From Gemmataceae bacterium (GTDB taxonomy: Bacteria; Planctomycetota; Planctomycetia; Gemmatales; Gemmataceae), in the NCBI GenBank assembly GCA_022616435.1, contig JAKEET010000045.1, positions 144,013 through 208,012 on the forward strand: 64,000 nt of DNA. Direction: 5' to 3'. Position 1 is the first letter of the stretch. Each line of letters opens with the position of its first letter. A model generated the notes under the pieces. The model made no database searches. It was not told the DNA's origin and saw only the letters and a program-made list of their open reading frames with translations. The position numbers were made by a program, and so were the translations under genes. Of this stretch, positions 34,098 through 43,002 are shown one piece after another.

Positions 34098-35300
34098 ATG
34101 AACAATACGCCGCCTCGATCCGCGCTCGAGGAACGGGTGCGCCGGCTGCTGACGCCGCCCGGGTTCTTCGTCGGCTTGGTGGCGGGCTTCGTCGCCTGCT
34201 GCGTCGCAGGCCGCAAGGCGCCGACGCTGCTGCCGATCGAGGATTTCCAGCGGTTTCATCGCTTCCTCAATCCCGAAGGCCTCTATTACGCGACCGCCCT
34301 CCAGGTGCGGGCGCTGGCGCGGCGCGAGCTGCCATGCGACAAGATCGGCGTCATCATCGGCGGCAGCTCGGTGATGCAGGGCGTCGGCCAGAGGGCCCAT
34401 GCGGCGTGGACCATCCGGCTGCAACAAGAGCTGGGGGACGAGTTCCGGGTCGTGAACCTGGCCATGCGCGGAGGCGCCCCGAACGAGCACGGCCAGATCG
34501 CCGCCGAGATGATGTGCCGCGACGGCCGCAAGATCGTCCACGTATGCGACGTGTTTCTGCACACGTTCGCGGACGCGCCTGACGGCAACCGCGATGTCTA
34601 TCGCTATTTCTTCCACGACGCGCGGGCGCGAGGCCTGCTGTTGCCATTGCCCGAGCGCGACCGGACCATGGCGGCGCTGGCGCACGAACGCCGCGACGAT
34701 GCCCGGTTCGACGAGTTGCGGATTCAGACCCGGGCCAACCGCTGGCTGTCGTTCAACGACCTCTGGCATGTGATCGGTTACGAGCATGCGTTCACGGTGT
34801 GGCACCCCTTCGCGCGCAAACATCCATGGCGGGCCCGCAAAGCGTGGCGCGAACCGCCGCTGAACCGCAAGCCATTTTTGAAAATTCGAGAGAAGGGGCT
34901 GGTCGCGGTCGCCCAGCAGGGAACGCCTTACGATCGCGAGGACCTGGAGCGCCTGCGAGCTCAGGTGCTGCAATCGGTTCCCGAGGTCCTGCGGCCGCGG
35001 ACCCTGGCGGTGGTCAATCGCTTGAACCCCGAGTTCTTGCAGGTGGTGGACCAGGATACACCCGGGTTTCTGGAAGGCTACGACCGTAAGGTTCAGGACG
35101 CACTCGCTTACCTGCGGGCGGCCGGTCTGCACGCGGTGGAAGGCTGCGTCTCGCTGCAAGCCGCGGACTTCCTGGACTACGGTCACCTGGTTGCCAGCGG
35201 CGGCAACAAGCTGGCGGTCGAGCTGGCGCCGCACATCCGCGCCCTGGCGGACGAGCTCGGTTATCTCGAACGGAAGACGGCGCGGCGAAAGAGGGACTGA
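34098..35300 (+). CDS. SGNH-type acyltransferase partner (AlgJ/DltD-like)
   Basis: A 400-residue protein. A cytoplasmic N-terminus leads to one membrane helix (about 20-40), and the remainder is extracytoplasmic. The SGNH hydrolase/transferase signs are 'VIIGGSSVMQG' with the nucleophile serine (S90 or S91) and 'DYGHLVASGGNKLA' near 363 with the Asp/His pair. 'VNLAMRGGAPNEH' is the second block. It sits 64 bases upstream of an MBOAT gene; such pairs transfer acetyl groups to polysaccharides or teichoic-acid-like polymers outside the membrane. The acceptor is unknown. Confidence 0.75.
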   Translation: MNNTPPRSALEERVRRLLTPPGFFVGLVAGFVACCVAGRKAPTLLPIEDFQRFHRFLNPEGLYYATALQVRALARRELPCDKIGVIIGGSSVMQGVGQRAHAAWTIRLQQELGDEFRVVNLAMRGGAPNEHGQIAAEMMCRDGRKIVHVCDVFLHTFADAPDGNRDVYRYFFHDARARGLLLPLPERDRTMAALAHERRDDARFDELRIQTRANRWLSFNDLWHVIGYEHAFTVWHPFARKHPWRARKAWREPPLNRKPFLKIREKGLVAVAQQGTPYDREDLERLRAQVLQSVPEVLRPRTLAVVNRLNPEFLQVVDQDTPGFLEGYDRKVQDALAYLRAAGLHAVEGCVSLQAADFLDYGHLVASGGNKLAVELAPHIRALADELGYLERKTARRKRD

Positions 35301-35364
35301 CCCCTTGGACGCGACCCGCCCTTAGACGCGACCCGGATGGATTCGAACGCCTGGGATCACGGAC

Positions 35365-36561
35365 ATGATTTTTCTGTCGTACTGGTTTGTCGCGTTCGTG
35401 GCGTGCTTCCTGCCGGTGTACTGGTTGCCCTGGCCGCCGGCCGTGCGGAAGTGGCTGCTGCTCGGCGCCAGCGTCGTCTTCCACGGCCATTTCGCCGGCC
35501 CGGCCGGCGTCGTGCCGATCGTCGCGCTCGGCATCCTGACTTACGTCGCCGGGCTGCTGCGCAGCAAGTTCTGGTGCGTGGTCGGCATCGTCGCCAGCGT
35601 GGCCGCGCTCGTCTTCTACAAGTACCTGCGCTTCCTGTGCGAAAGCCTGCTCGGCGCCGTCGTGCCGGCCTGGGGCGAGGCCGCCTGGTCCTCGGCCCAG
35701 GATTGGCTCCCCGGGGCGCCGCCCCTGGCCATCAGTTTCTTCGCCTTCGAGTTCATTCATTACCTGATCGAAGTCTATCGCGGTCACGAGCCGATCCGCT
35801 CGAAGGTCGATTTCGCCTTGTTCGCGATCTTCTGGCCGTCGATCGTCGCCGGACCGGTGAAGCGCTACGCCCAGTTCATCCCGGAGCTGGAGCTGGGGGC
35901 AAAGAGCGTGCGCGGCGACGATGTGATGATCGGCTTCCTCCGGCTGGCCATGGGGTTGGTCAAGAAATTCGCGGCGGACAACCTGACGGCGTGGATCAGC
36001 TTCCACGACGACCACTACGCGTCGCTGCCGATGAGCATGCGCTGGCTGATCTTTGTCGGCATCGCGTTGCGCATCGTGCTCGACTTCAGCGGCTACAGCG
36101 ACATGGCGATCGGCTTCGCGCGGATGATGGGGATGCGGCTGCCGGAGAACTTCTGGTTCCCGTACCTGGCGCGCAGCCCTGCCGATTTCTGGCGGCGCTG
36201 GCACATCTCGCTGAGCAGCTGGATTCGCGACTACATCTACATCCCGCTCGGCGGCAACCGCATGGGCCCGGTGCGCAGGGTCGTCAACGGCATCGCGGCG
36301 TTCACGCTGTGCGGGCTGTGGCACGGGGCCGCGTGGAATTTCATCGTCTGGGGCCTGTATCATGGAGCGGGTTTGGCGATCACCGCCAGCATCCCGGCGC
36401 TATTGGGCCGCACCGGCGCGCGCCTGGAAACCGGCATGCAGCGGCTCTGGCCGGTCGCCTGGGCCTTGACCATGCTGTTTGTCGGCGTCGGCTGGCTGCT
36501 GTTCTTCTATCCGTTGCCGCAAGCGTTGACGATGCTGCGGCTGCTGGTGGCTCGCTCATGA
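35365..36561 (+). CDS. MBOAT family O-acyltransferase (AlgI-like)
   Basis: A 398-residue integral membrane protein with about 10 helices. MBOAT/AlgI hallmarks: 'ISFFAFEFIHYLIEVYRG', 'FWPSIVAGPVKRYAQF', 'FSGYSDMAIGFARMMG', 'PADFWRRWHISLSSWIRDYI', 'YIPLGGNRMG' and the catalytic histidine in 'CGLWHGAAWNF' (H320). It carries acyl groups, usually acetyl, across the membrane for use by the SGNH partner encoded upstream. The shorter-than-usual length (AlgI about 470-520) means some C-terminal helices may be missing. Convergent with the kinase gene, with 3 bases between stops. Confidence 0.9.
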   Translation: MIFLSYWFVAFVACFLPVYWLPWPPAVRKWLLLGASVVFHGHFAGPAGVVPIVALGILTYVAGLLRSKFWCVVGIVASVAALVFYKYLRFLCESLLGAVVPAWGEAAWSSAQDWLPGAPPLAISFFAFEFIHYLIEVYRGHEPIRSKVDFALFAIFWPSIVAGPVKRYAQFIPELELGAKSVRGDDVMIGFLRLAMGLVKKFAADNLTAWISFHDDHYASLPMSMRWLIFVGIALRIVLDFSGYSDMAIGFARMMGMRLPENFWFPYLARSPADFWRRWHISLSSWIRDYIYIPLGGNRMGPVRRVVNGIAAFTLCGLWHGAAWNFIVWGLYHGAGLAITASIPALLGRTGARLETGMQRLWPVAWALTMLFVGVGWLLFFYPLPQALTMLRLLVARS

Positions 36562-36564
36562 GGG

Positions 36565-37551
36565 CTAACGGCTGATCCGCAACCCGCCGCCCTTCAGCAT
36601 CCCCTCAACCTCTTCACGCGTGATCCAGTTGAAATCGCCCGGGATCGTGTGCTTCAAGGCGCTGGCGGCGACACCCCAGTCGAGACCCTTCTGCAAATCG
36701 CCGTCGAGCAGGCCGTGGATCAGCCCGGCCGCGAACGAATCCCCCGCGCCCAGCCGGTCGACGATCTCGACCTCGTAGGCCCGTGTTCGCAGCACCCGCT
36801 CGTCGTGATAGGCAATGGCCGTCCAGCTGTTCTTCCACACGAGCGGGTTCTCGCGCACGGTGATCGCGACCGTCGTCAGCGCGAACCGCTTCGCGGTCAG
36901 CGCCGCCGCTTCCTCGTAGTCCTTCCCCTTGATGCTGAACACGCGCTCGATGTCCTCTTCCGTCGTGATCAGCACGTCGCAGAACTGCATCAGCTCGGAC
37001 ATGCACCGGCCGGCCTCCTCCTGGCTCCACAGCTTGGCGCGGTAGTTGAGGTCGATGCTTGCCGGCACGCCGGCCGCGTCGGCTGCTTGCAGGGCCTCCT
37101 TCGTGACCGCCGCGGCGTCCGGGCTGAGGCCGGGCGTGATGCCGGTGACGTGGAACCAGTTCACGCCCGTCATCAGCTTCGCCCACGGGATCATGCCGGG
37201 CTTGATGTGGGCGATGGCGGCGTCCCTGCGATCGTAGAGCACGCTGCTGGCCCGCGGCGCCGCGCCGAATTCGAGGAAATACAGGCCGACCCGGTTGTCG
37301 TTGGTCCACAGCACGTGCTCCGTGGACACGCCGGCCTCGCGGGCATGGTTGGCGATCAGCCGGCCCAGCGGGTTGTTGGTCAGCCGCGACACCCACGCGG
37401 CCGAGCGGCCCAGCCGCGCCAGCCCGACGGCGGTGTTCAGCTCCGCGCCGCCCACCTGCACGTCCAGGCTGCGCGCTTGTTCCAGCCGGCGAAAGTTCGG
37501 CGGACTCAGACGGATCATCGCTTCGCCGAAGGTGACGACGTCGTGTGGCAT
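36565..37551 (-). CDS. kdgK: PfkB family sugar kinase, 2-dehydro-3-deoxygluconokinase-like
   Basis: A 328-residue ribokinase-family enzyme. 'VVTFGEAMIRLSPP' at the start, 'VGGAELNTAVGLARLG' (glycine-rich sugar-binding block) and the PfkB second signature with catalytic aspartate 'DRLGAGDSFAAGLIHGLL' (about 276-293) are present. Overall it looks like KDG kinase, which phosphorylates 2-keto-3-deoxygluconate from uronate/galactonate breakdown. No aldolase gene is adjacent, so the exact sugar is not proven. It is divergent from the aminotransferase gene, with palindromic DNA between. Confidence 0.82.
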   Translation of the reverse strand: MPHDVVTFGEAMIRLSPPNFRRLEQARSLDVQVGGAELNTAVGLARLGRSAAWVSRLTNNPLGRLIANHAREAGVSTEHVLWTNDNRVGLYFLEFGAAPRASSVLYDRRDAAIAHIKPGMIPWAKLMTGVNWFHVTGITPGLSPDAAAVTKEALQAADAAGVPASIDLNYRAKLWSQEEAGRCMSELMQFCDVLITTEEDIERVFSIKGKDYEEAAALTAKRFALTTVAITVRENPLVWKNSWTAIAYHDERVLRTRAYEVEIVDRLGAGDSFAAGLIHGLLDGDLQKGLDWGVAASALKHTIPGDFNWITREEVEGMLKGGGLRISR

Positions 37552-37561
37552 GATCGTTTCC

Positions 37562-37685
37562 TCAGGGTCAGGAGTCAGGAGTTCAGCAGTCAGGAATCAG
37601 GAATCAGCGGCGGGAGTCAAGAGCCAGGCAGCCGCTCCGACGCCTCCCTGATCGTGCCCCCTGCCTCCTGACCCCTGACTCCTGA
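37562..37685. repeat. Imperfect inverted and direct repeats between divergent genes
   Basis: Copies of caggagtcagg/caggaatcagg are clustered at 37562-37607, with inverted counterparts cctgacccctgactcctga at 37667-37685. The arms could pair over about 20 bases. The element fills nearly the whole gap between the kinase and aminotransferase genes. Confidence 0.65.
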
Positions 37686-37698
37686 ATACAATCGCCCC

Positions 37699-39012
37699 AT
37701 GGAGCGCACCATCGAGCACTTTCGACGGGCATGCCAATCCTTGGCCGGCGGCGTCACCTCCTCCACGCGCGTCAACAAGGCCCTTGGCCATCCTCTGTAC
37801 TTCGACCGCGGCGACGGCTGCCGGGTGTGGGACCTCGACGGCACGGAGTATCTCGACCTGTGCTGCAGCCACGGCGCCACCCTCCTGGGCCACGGCGAGC
37901 GCCGCGTCCGCCGCGCGGTCGAGGCGGCCATCGAGCGCGGGGCGCCGTGCTCCTACGAAAACGAGCAGCACGCCGAGCTGGCCGAGCTCTTGTGCGAAAC
38001 CGTCCCGTGCCTGGAACGGGTCCGCTTCACCGGGTCCGGCACCGAGGCGACGCTCCATTGCCTGCGCCTGGCCCGGGCGTTCACGGGGCGGTCGAAGATC
38101 CTCAAATTCGAAGGCAATTTCCACGGCTACCACGATCAGGTCATGTACGCCATCGGCACGCCGGCCGACCAGCTCGGCCCGGAGACGCAGCCGACACGTT
38201 TTCCCGGCTCGACCGGCATGCCGCCGGTGCTGGGCGAGCTGCTCGTCATCGTCCCGTACAACCGGCCCGATCTGCTCGAAGCCGCGTTTCGACGCCACGG
38301 CCACGAGCTGGCGGCCGTGATCGGCGAGCCGGTGTATTACAACGCGGGCTGCATCCTGCCGACGCCCGACTTCCTGGACGCGCTCCGGCGGTTGACGCGT
38401 GAGCACGGCGTGCTCTTGATCTTCGACGAGGTGCTCAGCGCGTTTCGCATGGCGCCGGGCGGCGCGCAACAATACCTGGGTGTCACCCCCGATCTGTGCA
38501 CGCTCGGCAAGGCGGTCGGCGGCGGCTACCCGCTCAGCGTGTTCGGCGGCGGCAAGGACATCATGGATCGCTTGATGCCGACGGGAGATTGCCAGCACTC
38601 CGGGACGTACAACGGTCATCCGACGGCCGTCGCCGCGGCGCTGGCCGCGGTCCGGGCCTATCGCGAGCCCGGCTTCTACGAGCACATTCACGCGGTGGCG
38701 CAGAAGCTGTACGATGGGTTGAACGGACTGTTCCAGCAGCACCGCGTCGCCGCGCAGGTGCAAGGGCTCGGCGCCCGGTTCGGCATCTACTTCGGACTGG
38801 TCGAGGCGCCGCGCAACTACCGCGACGCTGTCCTGCATCAGCGCGAACAGATGCTGCGCTTCATCAAGGCGGCGATCAACCACGGCGTCTACTTCCACGA
38901 TTACGGCGGCGCCGCGTGTCACCACGGTTTCTGCGCCGCCATGACGCTCGCCGATGCGGACGAAGCGCTGCGCCGCCTCGACCGCGCCATCGGCGCCATG
39001 CAACGCGAATAG
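37699..39012 (+). CDS. Class III aminotransferase, HemL-like
   Basis: A 437-residue PLP enzyme of the glutamate-1-semialdehyde aminomutase group. 'FTGSGTEATLHCLRLARAF' binds cofactor phosphate, 'LLIFDEVLSAFR' contains the pyridine-nitrogen aspartate and 'CTLGKAVGGGYPLSVFGG' the PLP lysine. Segments such as 'KFEGNFHGYHDQVMYAIG' and 'EPVYYNAGCILPTP' differ from housekeeping HemL, so I call it HemL-like and not a heme enzyme. It is followed after 59 bases by an M81 peptidase gene in the same direction, and the two are probably an operon acting on an amino-acid-like or peptide compound. Confidence 0.85.
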   Translation: MERTIEHFRRACQSLAGGVTSSTRVNKALGHPLYFDRGDGCRVWDLDGTEYLDLCCSHGATLLGHGERRVRRAVEAAIERGAPCSYENEQHAELAELLCETVPCLERVRFTGSGTEATLHCLRLARAFTGRSKILKFEGNFHGYHDQVMYAIGTPADQLGPETQPTRFPGSTGMPPVLGELLVIVPYNRPDLLEAAFRRHGHELAAVIGEPVYYNAGCILPTPDFLDALRRLTREHGVLLIFDEVLSAFRMAPGGAQQYLGVTPDLCTLGKAVGGGYPLSVFGGGKDIMDRLMPTGDCQHSGTYNGHPTAVAAALAAVRAYREPGFYEHIHAVAQKLYDGLNGLFQQHRVAAQVQGLGARFGIYFGLVEAPRNYRDAVLHQREQMLRFIKAAINHGVYFHDYGGAACHHGFCAAMTLADADEALRRLDRAIGAMQRE

Positions 39013-39071
39013 CTTGCGGCTTGCCGTTTCGCGCTCGCTTGCCCTTTCAAAACATCCAGGGAGCTTCCCAG

Positions 39072-40577
39072 GTGCGCATCGCCATCGGTCAGCTCTGGCA
39101 GGAAACCAACACGCTGAACCCGCTGCCGACCACGCGCGCCGACTTCGAACCGCTCGGGATCTACTTCGGCGACGAGCTGCTGACCAAACTTGCGGACGTC
39201 AACGAACCCGGCGGATTCATCCAGAGCGTGCGGCAATGGCCAGAGAACCCGGAGCTCGCCGGCCTGGCGCGGTTCGCCGCCTGGCCGAGCGGCCCGGTGA
39301 CGCCCGACACGATCGCGGAACTGCTGACCTCGATACTCGATCGCTTGCGCACAGCGCTGCCGGTGGATGCCGTCTATCTCGCGCTCCATGGCGCCATGGT
39401 CGCGGAGGGTATGCCGGACGTGGAAGGCGAGCTGTTGCGGCAGGTGCGCGCGCTGGTGGGGCCGAGGATGCCCGTGGTCGCGTCGCTCGACCTGCACACC
39501 AACGTCACCCGGCAGATGGTCGAGCAAGCCAGCGCGCTGGTCCTGTACCACACAGCGCCGCACATCGACGTGTGCGAGACCGGGCAGCGGGCAGCGGCGG
39601 CGCTGCGGCACATCTTGATCGACAGGGCCGTCGTCGTGACCGCGTTCCAGAAACTGCCCCTCGTCGCGCCCGCTGAACGCGCCAACACCCAGGACCCGGC
39701 GAGCGTCAGCTTCAAGTTTCGCGAATGCCTGCAACGGGCGGAAGCCGATCCGGACATCCTGTGCGCCGGCCTCGCCACCGTGCAGCCGTGGCTCGAAATT
39801 CCCGAGCTGGGCTCGGCGGTGATCGTCACGTCAACCTACGCGCCCAAAGCGCTGCGCTTGTGCCGCGACCTGGCCGAGCAGCTCTGGCAACAGCGGCGTG
39901 GCTACCTGCCGGAACTGACCGACCTGCCCGATGCGGTGCGCCTGGCCCACGCGGAACCGGACGGCCTGGTCGTGCTCGGCGACGCGGCCGACTCGACCAA
40001 CTCCGGCAGCACCGGCGAATGCACCGCCATCGTGAGCGAATTGACCAGGTACGATTGGCCGCGGCCGGCGCTGACGACCATGGTCGCGCCCTACGCCGTC
40101 GAGGAAGCGCAGCGGCAAGGCGTCGGCGCCCGCTACACGGCGGACCTGGGCGGCGTGCGCGACCGCCGCTTCTCGACGCCGATCCGGCTCGACGTCGAAG
40201 TCGCCAACCTGTTCGACGCCAGGTTCACGCTCACCGGCCACATCGGCAAGAACATGCCGATCGACATGGGCCCGGCCGCGGTGCTCAAGCACGGCAACGT
40301 CCATCTGCTGGTCACGACGCGCTCCGGCCCGCACTTCGCCCCGGATTTCTTTCGCACGGCCGGGCTCGATCCGTTCGCCGCCCAGGTCCTCACCGCCAAG
40401 AGTCCGTGCGGGTTTCGCGCGGCGTATCAGGATCACGCGAAGAAGATCTACATGGTCCGCTCGCCGGGCTGCGCCCCTTCCGATTTCTGGAATCATCCGT
40501 ACTTGAACATTCCGCGGCCGCTCTGGCCCTGGGATGAAATCGACGCCTGGGCGCCGGAACCTGTTTTGATCGCGTGA
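39072..40577 (+). CDS. M81 family metallopeptidase (MlrC-like)
   Basis: A 501-residue protein. The GTG start at 39072 ('RIAIGQLWQETNTLNP') is preceded by agggag, and the opening matches the MlrC family, whose N-terminal domain starts this way. Zinc-binding motifs are visible: 'SLDLHTNVTRQM' (Asp and His) and 'YHTAPHIDVCETG' (His and Asp). The C-terminal MlrC domain follows with 'DAADSTNSGSTGE' and 'VRSPGCAPSDFW'. Microcystinase MlrC cleaves linear microcystin peptides; the broader family probably acts on small modified peptides or amides. Its true substrate here is unknown. Confidence 0.88.
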   Translation: MRIAIGQLWQETNTLNPLPTTRADFEPLGIYFGDELLTKLADVNEPGGFIQSVRQWPENPELAGLARFAAWPSGPVTPDTIAELLTSILDRLRTALPVDAVYLALHGAMVAEGMPDVEGELLRQVRALVGPRMPVVASLDLHTNVTRQMVEQASALVLYHTAPHIDVCETGQRAAAALRHILIDRAVVVTAFQKLPLVAPAERANTQDPASVSFKFRECLQRAEADPDILCAGLATVQPWLEIPELGSAVIVTSTYAPKALRLCRDLAEQLWQQRRGYLPELTDLPDAVRLAHAEPDGLVVLGDAADSTNSGSTGECTAIVSELTRYDWPRPALTTMVAPYAVEEAQRQGVGARYTADLGGVRDRRFSTPIRLDVEVANLFDARFTLTGHIGKNMPIDMGPAAVLKHGNVHLLVTTRSGPHFAPDFFRTAGLDPFAAQVLTAKSPCGFRAAYQDHAKKIYMVRSPGCAPSDFWNHPYLNIPRPLWPWDEIDAWAPEPVLIA

Positions 40578-40593
40578 CAACCGCCGTTATAAT
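40565..40593 (+). promoter_or_regulatory. Candidate sigma-70 promoter for the double zinc-ribbon gene
   Basis: TTTGAT (40565-40570), a 17-base spacer and a consensus TATAAT (40588-40593) lie about 47 bases upstream of the ATG at 40640. The -35 half is inside the end of the M81 gene. The consensus -10 is rare in this GC-rich DNA. Confidence 0.45.
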
Positions 40594-40639
40594 AGATTCC
40601 TGAGCCGCATGTCCGTGTCGCGCCGATGGGTCCATCCGC

Positions 40640-42346
40640 ATGTCCATTCGTTTCAAGTGCCCGCACTGCAAGAAGCCGCTCGCGGTGAAGGACAACCTCG
40701 CCGGCAAGCGCGCCGCCTGCCCGGCCTGCAAGAAACCGATCTTGATCCCAGCGCCGATCGCCGCGCCCGTGGACGTCGAAGCGCTGGCGGCGGCGGCGCT
40801 GGCCGACCCCGTTGAAGCGCCCAAGGACGACGCGGCCAAGCCCATCGAATTCAACTGCGTGTACTGCGACGAGCCGGTGACGGCTGCCCCCGACATGGCC
40901 GGCAAGCAGATGCCGTGTCCGTCGTGCCGGCAGATTCTCAAGGTGCCGCTGCCGCAAGCAGACAAGCCGAAAGACTGGCGCGGTATGGACAAGAAAGGCC
41001 CCGTGGGCGCCCTCATCAATCTGCCGGAGCAGCTCGACGGCGCCTGGGGCACGGAAGTGCAAGGCCGGGTCAACCGCGAGTCGCTCGAAGACGCCGGCGC
41101 GGTCGAAATCCTGGTGGAGCCGGTCGGCGTCGCCGGCTGGATCCGGCGCGGGCTGTGGGCGGCCGCGGCGGTCGGTTTCATCACGCTGCTGACCATCGGC
41201 ATCAGCCGCAACAAGGAACGCGTCAAGGAAAAGGCGACGTTCGAGGGCTTCTGGAAGTACGTCGAAGGAATAGATCCGAAGAAGAAACCGCATCCGGCCC
41301 TTCTTGCCGAGGCGGAGCGTCTGGAAGGCGAATTGCTGCTGCTGGCGCAGGGCAAGGGCGAGGAGGCGAGGAAGAAGTTTGCCTCGGCCCGGGCGACGAG
41401 CGGCGCCAAGGACACCGATATCGATCGTGATTTCTTTCTCGTCGACCTGGCGCGAAGCCAGATCGATCTGGGGATGGAGAACGAGGATCAGTATCGCGCC
41501 AAGTCCCGCGTTGAGTGGGGCACGGTCATTACCGAGGTCAAGCGCACGCTCGACAACATCAAGAATCCTGAGGTCAAGGTGATCGCCATCCGCGAGCTGG
41601 CCAGCGACTTGATCGCGCGCAATCAAGCCGACACCGCGGTCAGCCTGGCGTCGGGCCAGTTCAATCCCGGCGCCGCGAAAAAGGGGCAGCCCGCGCCGAT
41701 GTCGTCACAGTTGACGGCGCTGCTCTTCGCCAGCGACAAGACGCCGCCCCTGAAACTGCCCGATCGCGCCAACCCCCTGCCAACCGACCTGGCCGCGCGC
41801 ATCGGATATGCCGAGGGACGTGCGCGCAAGGGCGATCTGGAAGGCGCCGGCGAACTCGTCAGACGCAAGGGTGCGGTGAAGTTGCACGACCTTGAGGCGG
41901 CGACCAGCGTGGCGGCCGTCCTGCTGTGCAACGCGGACGACAAGGCCGCGGCAACGAAGGCGGCGCCATTCGTCGCCGACGCCATGAAGATCCACGGCGG
42001 CCAGAGCTACCCCGCCTGGCACACCCTGCAACTGTGCCGGGCCGCGTTTCGCATTCCCGATCAAGCGGCCACCGCCAAGGAATACGGCCTCAAGCTGCCG
42101 GGCAACTTCAAGCGCCGCGCCCAGCTGGAATGGATTTACGCCCAGCTCGAACGCGACGACGGCAAGGTGTCGATGGACCTGGTCAAGGACTTCCCCGACC
42201 CCGGCGGCGCGGCCCGGACCCTCGCCTGGATCGCCCTGGCACGCCACCTCGGCGACGCTTGCGAAAGGCCGTCCGCCGACGGCGACGACGCGGAACATCG
42301 CGAGTTCGTCAAGATCGGGCAACTCGTCGGCAAGCGTCGGAAGTGA
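40640..42346 (+). CDS. Double zinc-ribbon membrane protein
   Basis: A 568-residue protein with two zinc ribbons of identical spacing, cysteines at 7, 10, 27, 30 and 73, 76, 93, 96 ('CPHC', 'CPAC', 'CVYC', 'CPSC'). One membrane helix at about 171-189 separates the cytoplasmic ribbons from an outer part of about 375 residues that is helical, with TPR-like character ('ARIGYAEGRARKGDLEGAGEL' region). No signal peptide or catalytic motif. A good promoter lies upstream. Function unknown; it shares its ribbon with the proteins at 28822-30606. Convergent with the decarboxylase subunit gene. Confidence 0.78.
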   Translation: MSIRFKCPHCKKPLAVKDNLAGKRAACPACKKPILIPAPIAAPVDVEALAAAALADPVEAPKDDAAKPIEFNCVYCDEPVTAAPDMAGKQMPCPSCRQILKVPLPQADKPKDWRGMDKKGPVGALINLPEQLDGAWGTEVQGRVNRESLEDAGAVEILVEPVGVAGWIRRGLWAAAAVGFITLLTIGISRNKERVKEKATFEGFWKYVEGIDPKKKPHPALLAEAERLEGELLLLAQGKGEEARKKFASARATSGAKDTDIDRDFFLVDLARSQIDLGMENEDQYRAKSRVEWGTVITEVKRTLDNIKNPEVKVIAIRELASDLIARNQADTAVSLASGQFNPGAAKKGQPAPMSSQLTALLFASDKTPPLKLPDRANPLPTDLAARIGYAEGRARKGDLEGAGELVRRKGAVKLHDLEAATSVAAVLLCNADDKAAATKAAPFVADAMKIHGGQSYPAWHTLQLCRAAFRIPDQAATAKEYGLKLPGNFKRRAQLEWIYAQLERDDGKVSMDLVKDFPDPGGAARTLAWIALARHLGDACERPSADGDDAEHREFVKIGQLVGKRRK

Positions 42347-42358
42347 TTCCTAAGGCGC

Positions 42359-42925
42359 TCATCTGGCCAACGCTTCCCGCAGCCGCTGAATCTGCTCGGC
42401 CATCGCCCGCGGCGGCTTCGGCGTCTTCTGGCCCAGCCGGCCTTCCACTTTCAGCCAGATCACCACCGGACCGGGGCCGCTCAGGGCCGCGGCGGCCCCG
42501 GTGTGCCAGGCCTCGAGCGTGTCAAAGGCATGGACCCGGCCGATGCCTGCCGCCCGCGCCACGGCGGCGAAATCGACGCGCCCCGAGCCGGCGGTCCGCT
42601 GGCCGCCGGTCACCTCGTACAGGCCGTTGTCGACGATGATCAGGTAGACGTTCGCCGGATGGGCGGCGAGCGTGGCCAGGCTGCCCAGGTTCATGAGCAT
42701 GCCGCCGTCGCCGTTGACGATGATGACGCCGCGGCCGGGATGCGCCAGCGCCAGGCCGAGCCCCAGCCCCGGCGCGTGGCCCATCGCCGACGGCATGTAG
42801 GCGAAATCGAGCGGCGAGTCCGACAGCTCCGGCCAGAGGCCGACCGCCGACATCGTGGTGACGACGACGTGGTCGCCGCGATGCTGGGCCAGCGTTGCCA
42901 GCGCCTGCCGTTGTGTCATCGGCAT
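42359..42925 (-). CDS. ThDP-dependent decarboxylase, C-terminal (beta) subunit
   Basis: A 188-residue protein matching the ThDP-binding half of sulfopyruvate/phosphonopyruvate decarboxylases. The ThDP/Mg motif is 'VNGDGGMLMNLGSLATLAAH' (with N at about 81), with 'MPSAMGHAPGLGLGLALAHP' upstream. It is encoded 77 bases downstream of the N-terminal subunit gene at 43003-43485; together they form a split enzyme like ComE/ComD of methanogens. The product is probably an aldehyde from a 3-sulfo- or 3-phosphono-pyruvate, but the acid is not determined. Confidence 0.82.
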   Translation of the reverse strand: MPMTQRQALATLAQHRGDHVVVTTMSAVGLWPELSDSPLDFAYMPSAMGHAPGLGLGLALAHPGRGVIIVNGDGGMLMNLGSLATLAAHPANVYLIIVDNGLYEVTGGQRTAGSGRVDFAAVARAAGIGRVHAFDTLEAWHTGAAAALSGPGPVVIWLKVEGRLGQKTPKPPRAMAEQIQRLREALAR

Positions 42926-42968
42926 GTCGCTACTCCGTGATGCGTTACTCCGGGCCGGAAGTCCTCAG

Positions 42969-42994
42969 CATGCCCACGCAAGGCCGTGGGCATG
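42969..42994. repeat. Perfect hairpin between decarboxylase subunit genes
   Basis: Arms catgcccacg and cgtgggcatg pair over 10 bases with a 6-base loop, between the two subunit genes. It may adjust relative expression or protect the mRNA; no T-run follows. Confidence 0.75.
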
Positions 42995-43002
42995 GCACCC
43001 CG

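Noticed and set aside
37562-37685. Clustered short repeats as a possible CRISPR array
   Set aside because: Repeat units are about 10-13 bases, irregularly spaced and without unique spacers; no cas gene is in the window.
37699-39012. Calling the HemL-like enzyme the heme-pathway aminomutase
   Set aside because: Key segments differ from housekeeping HemL and the neighbour is an M81 peptidase, so a general class III aminotransferase call is safer.
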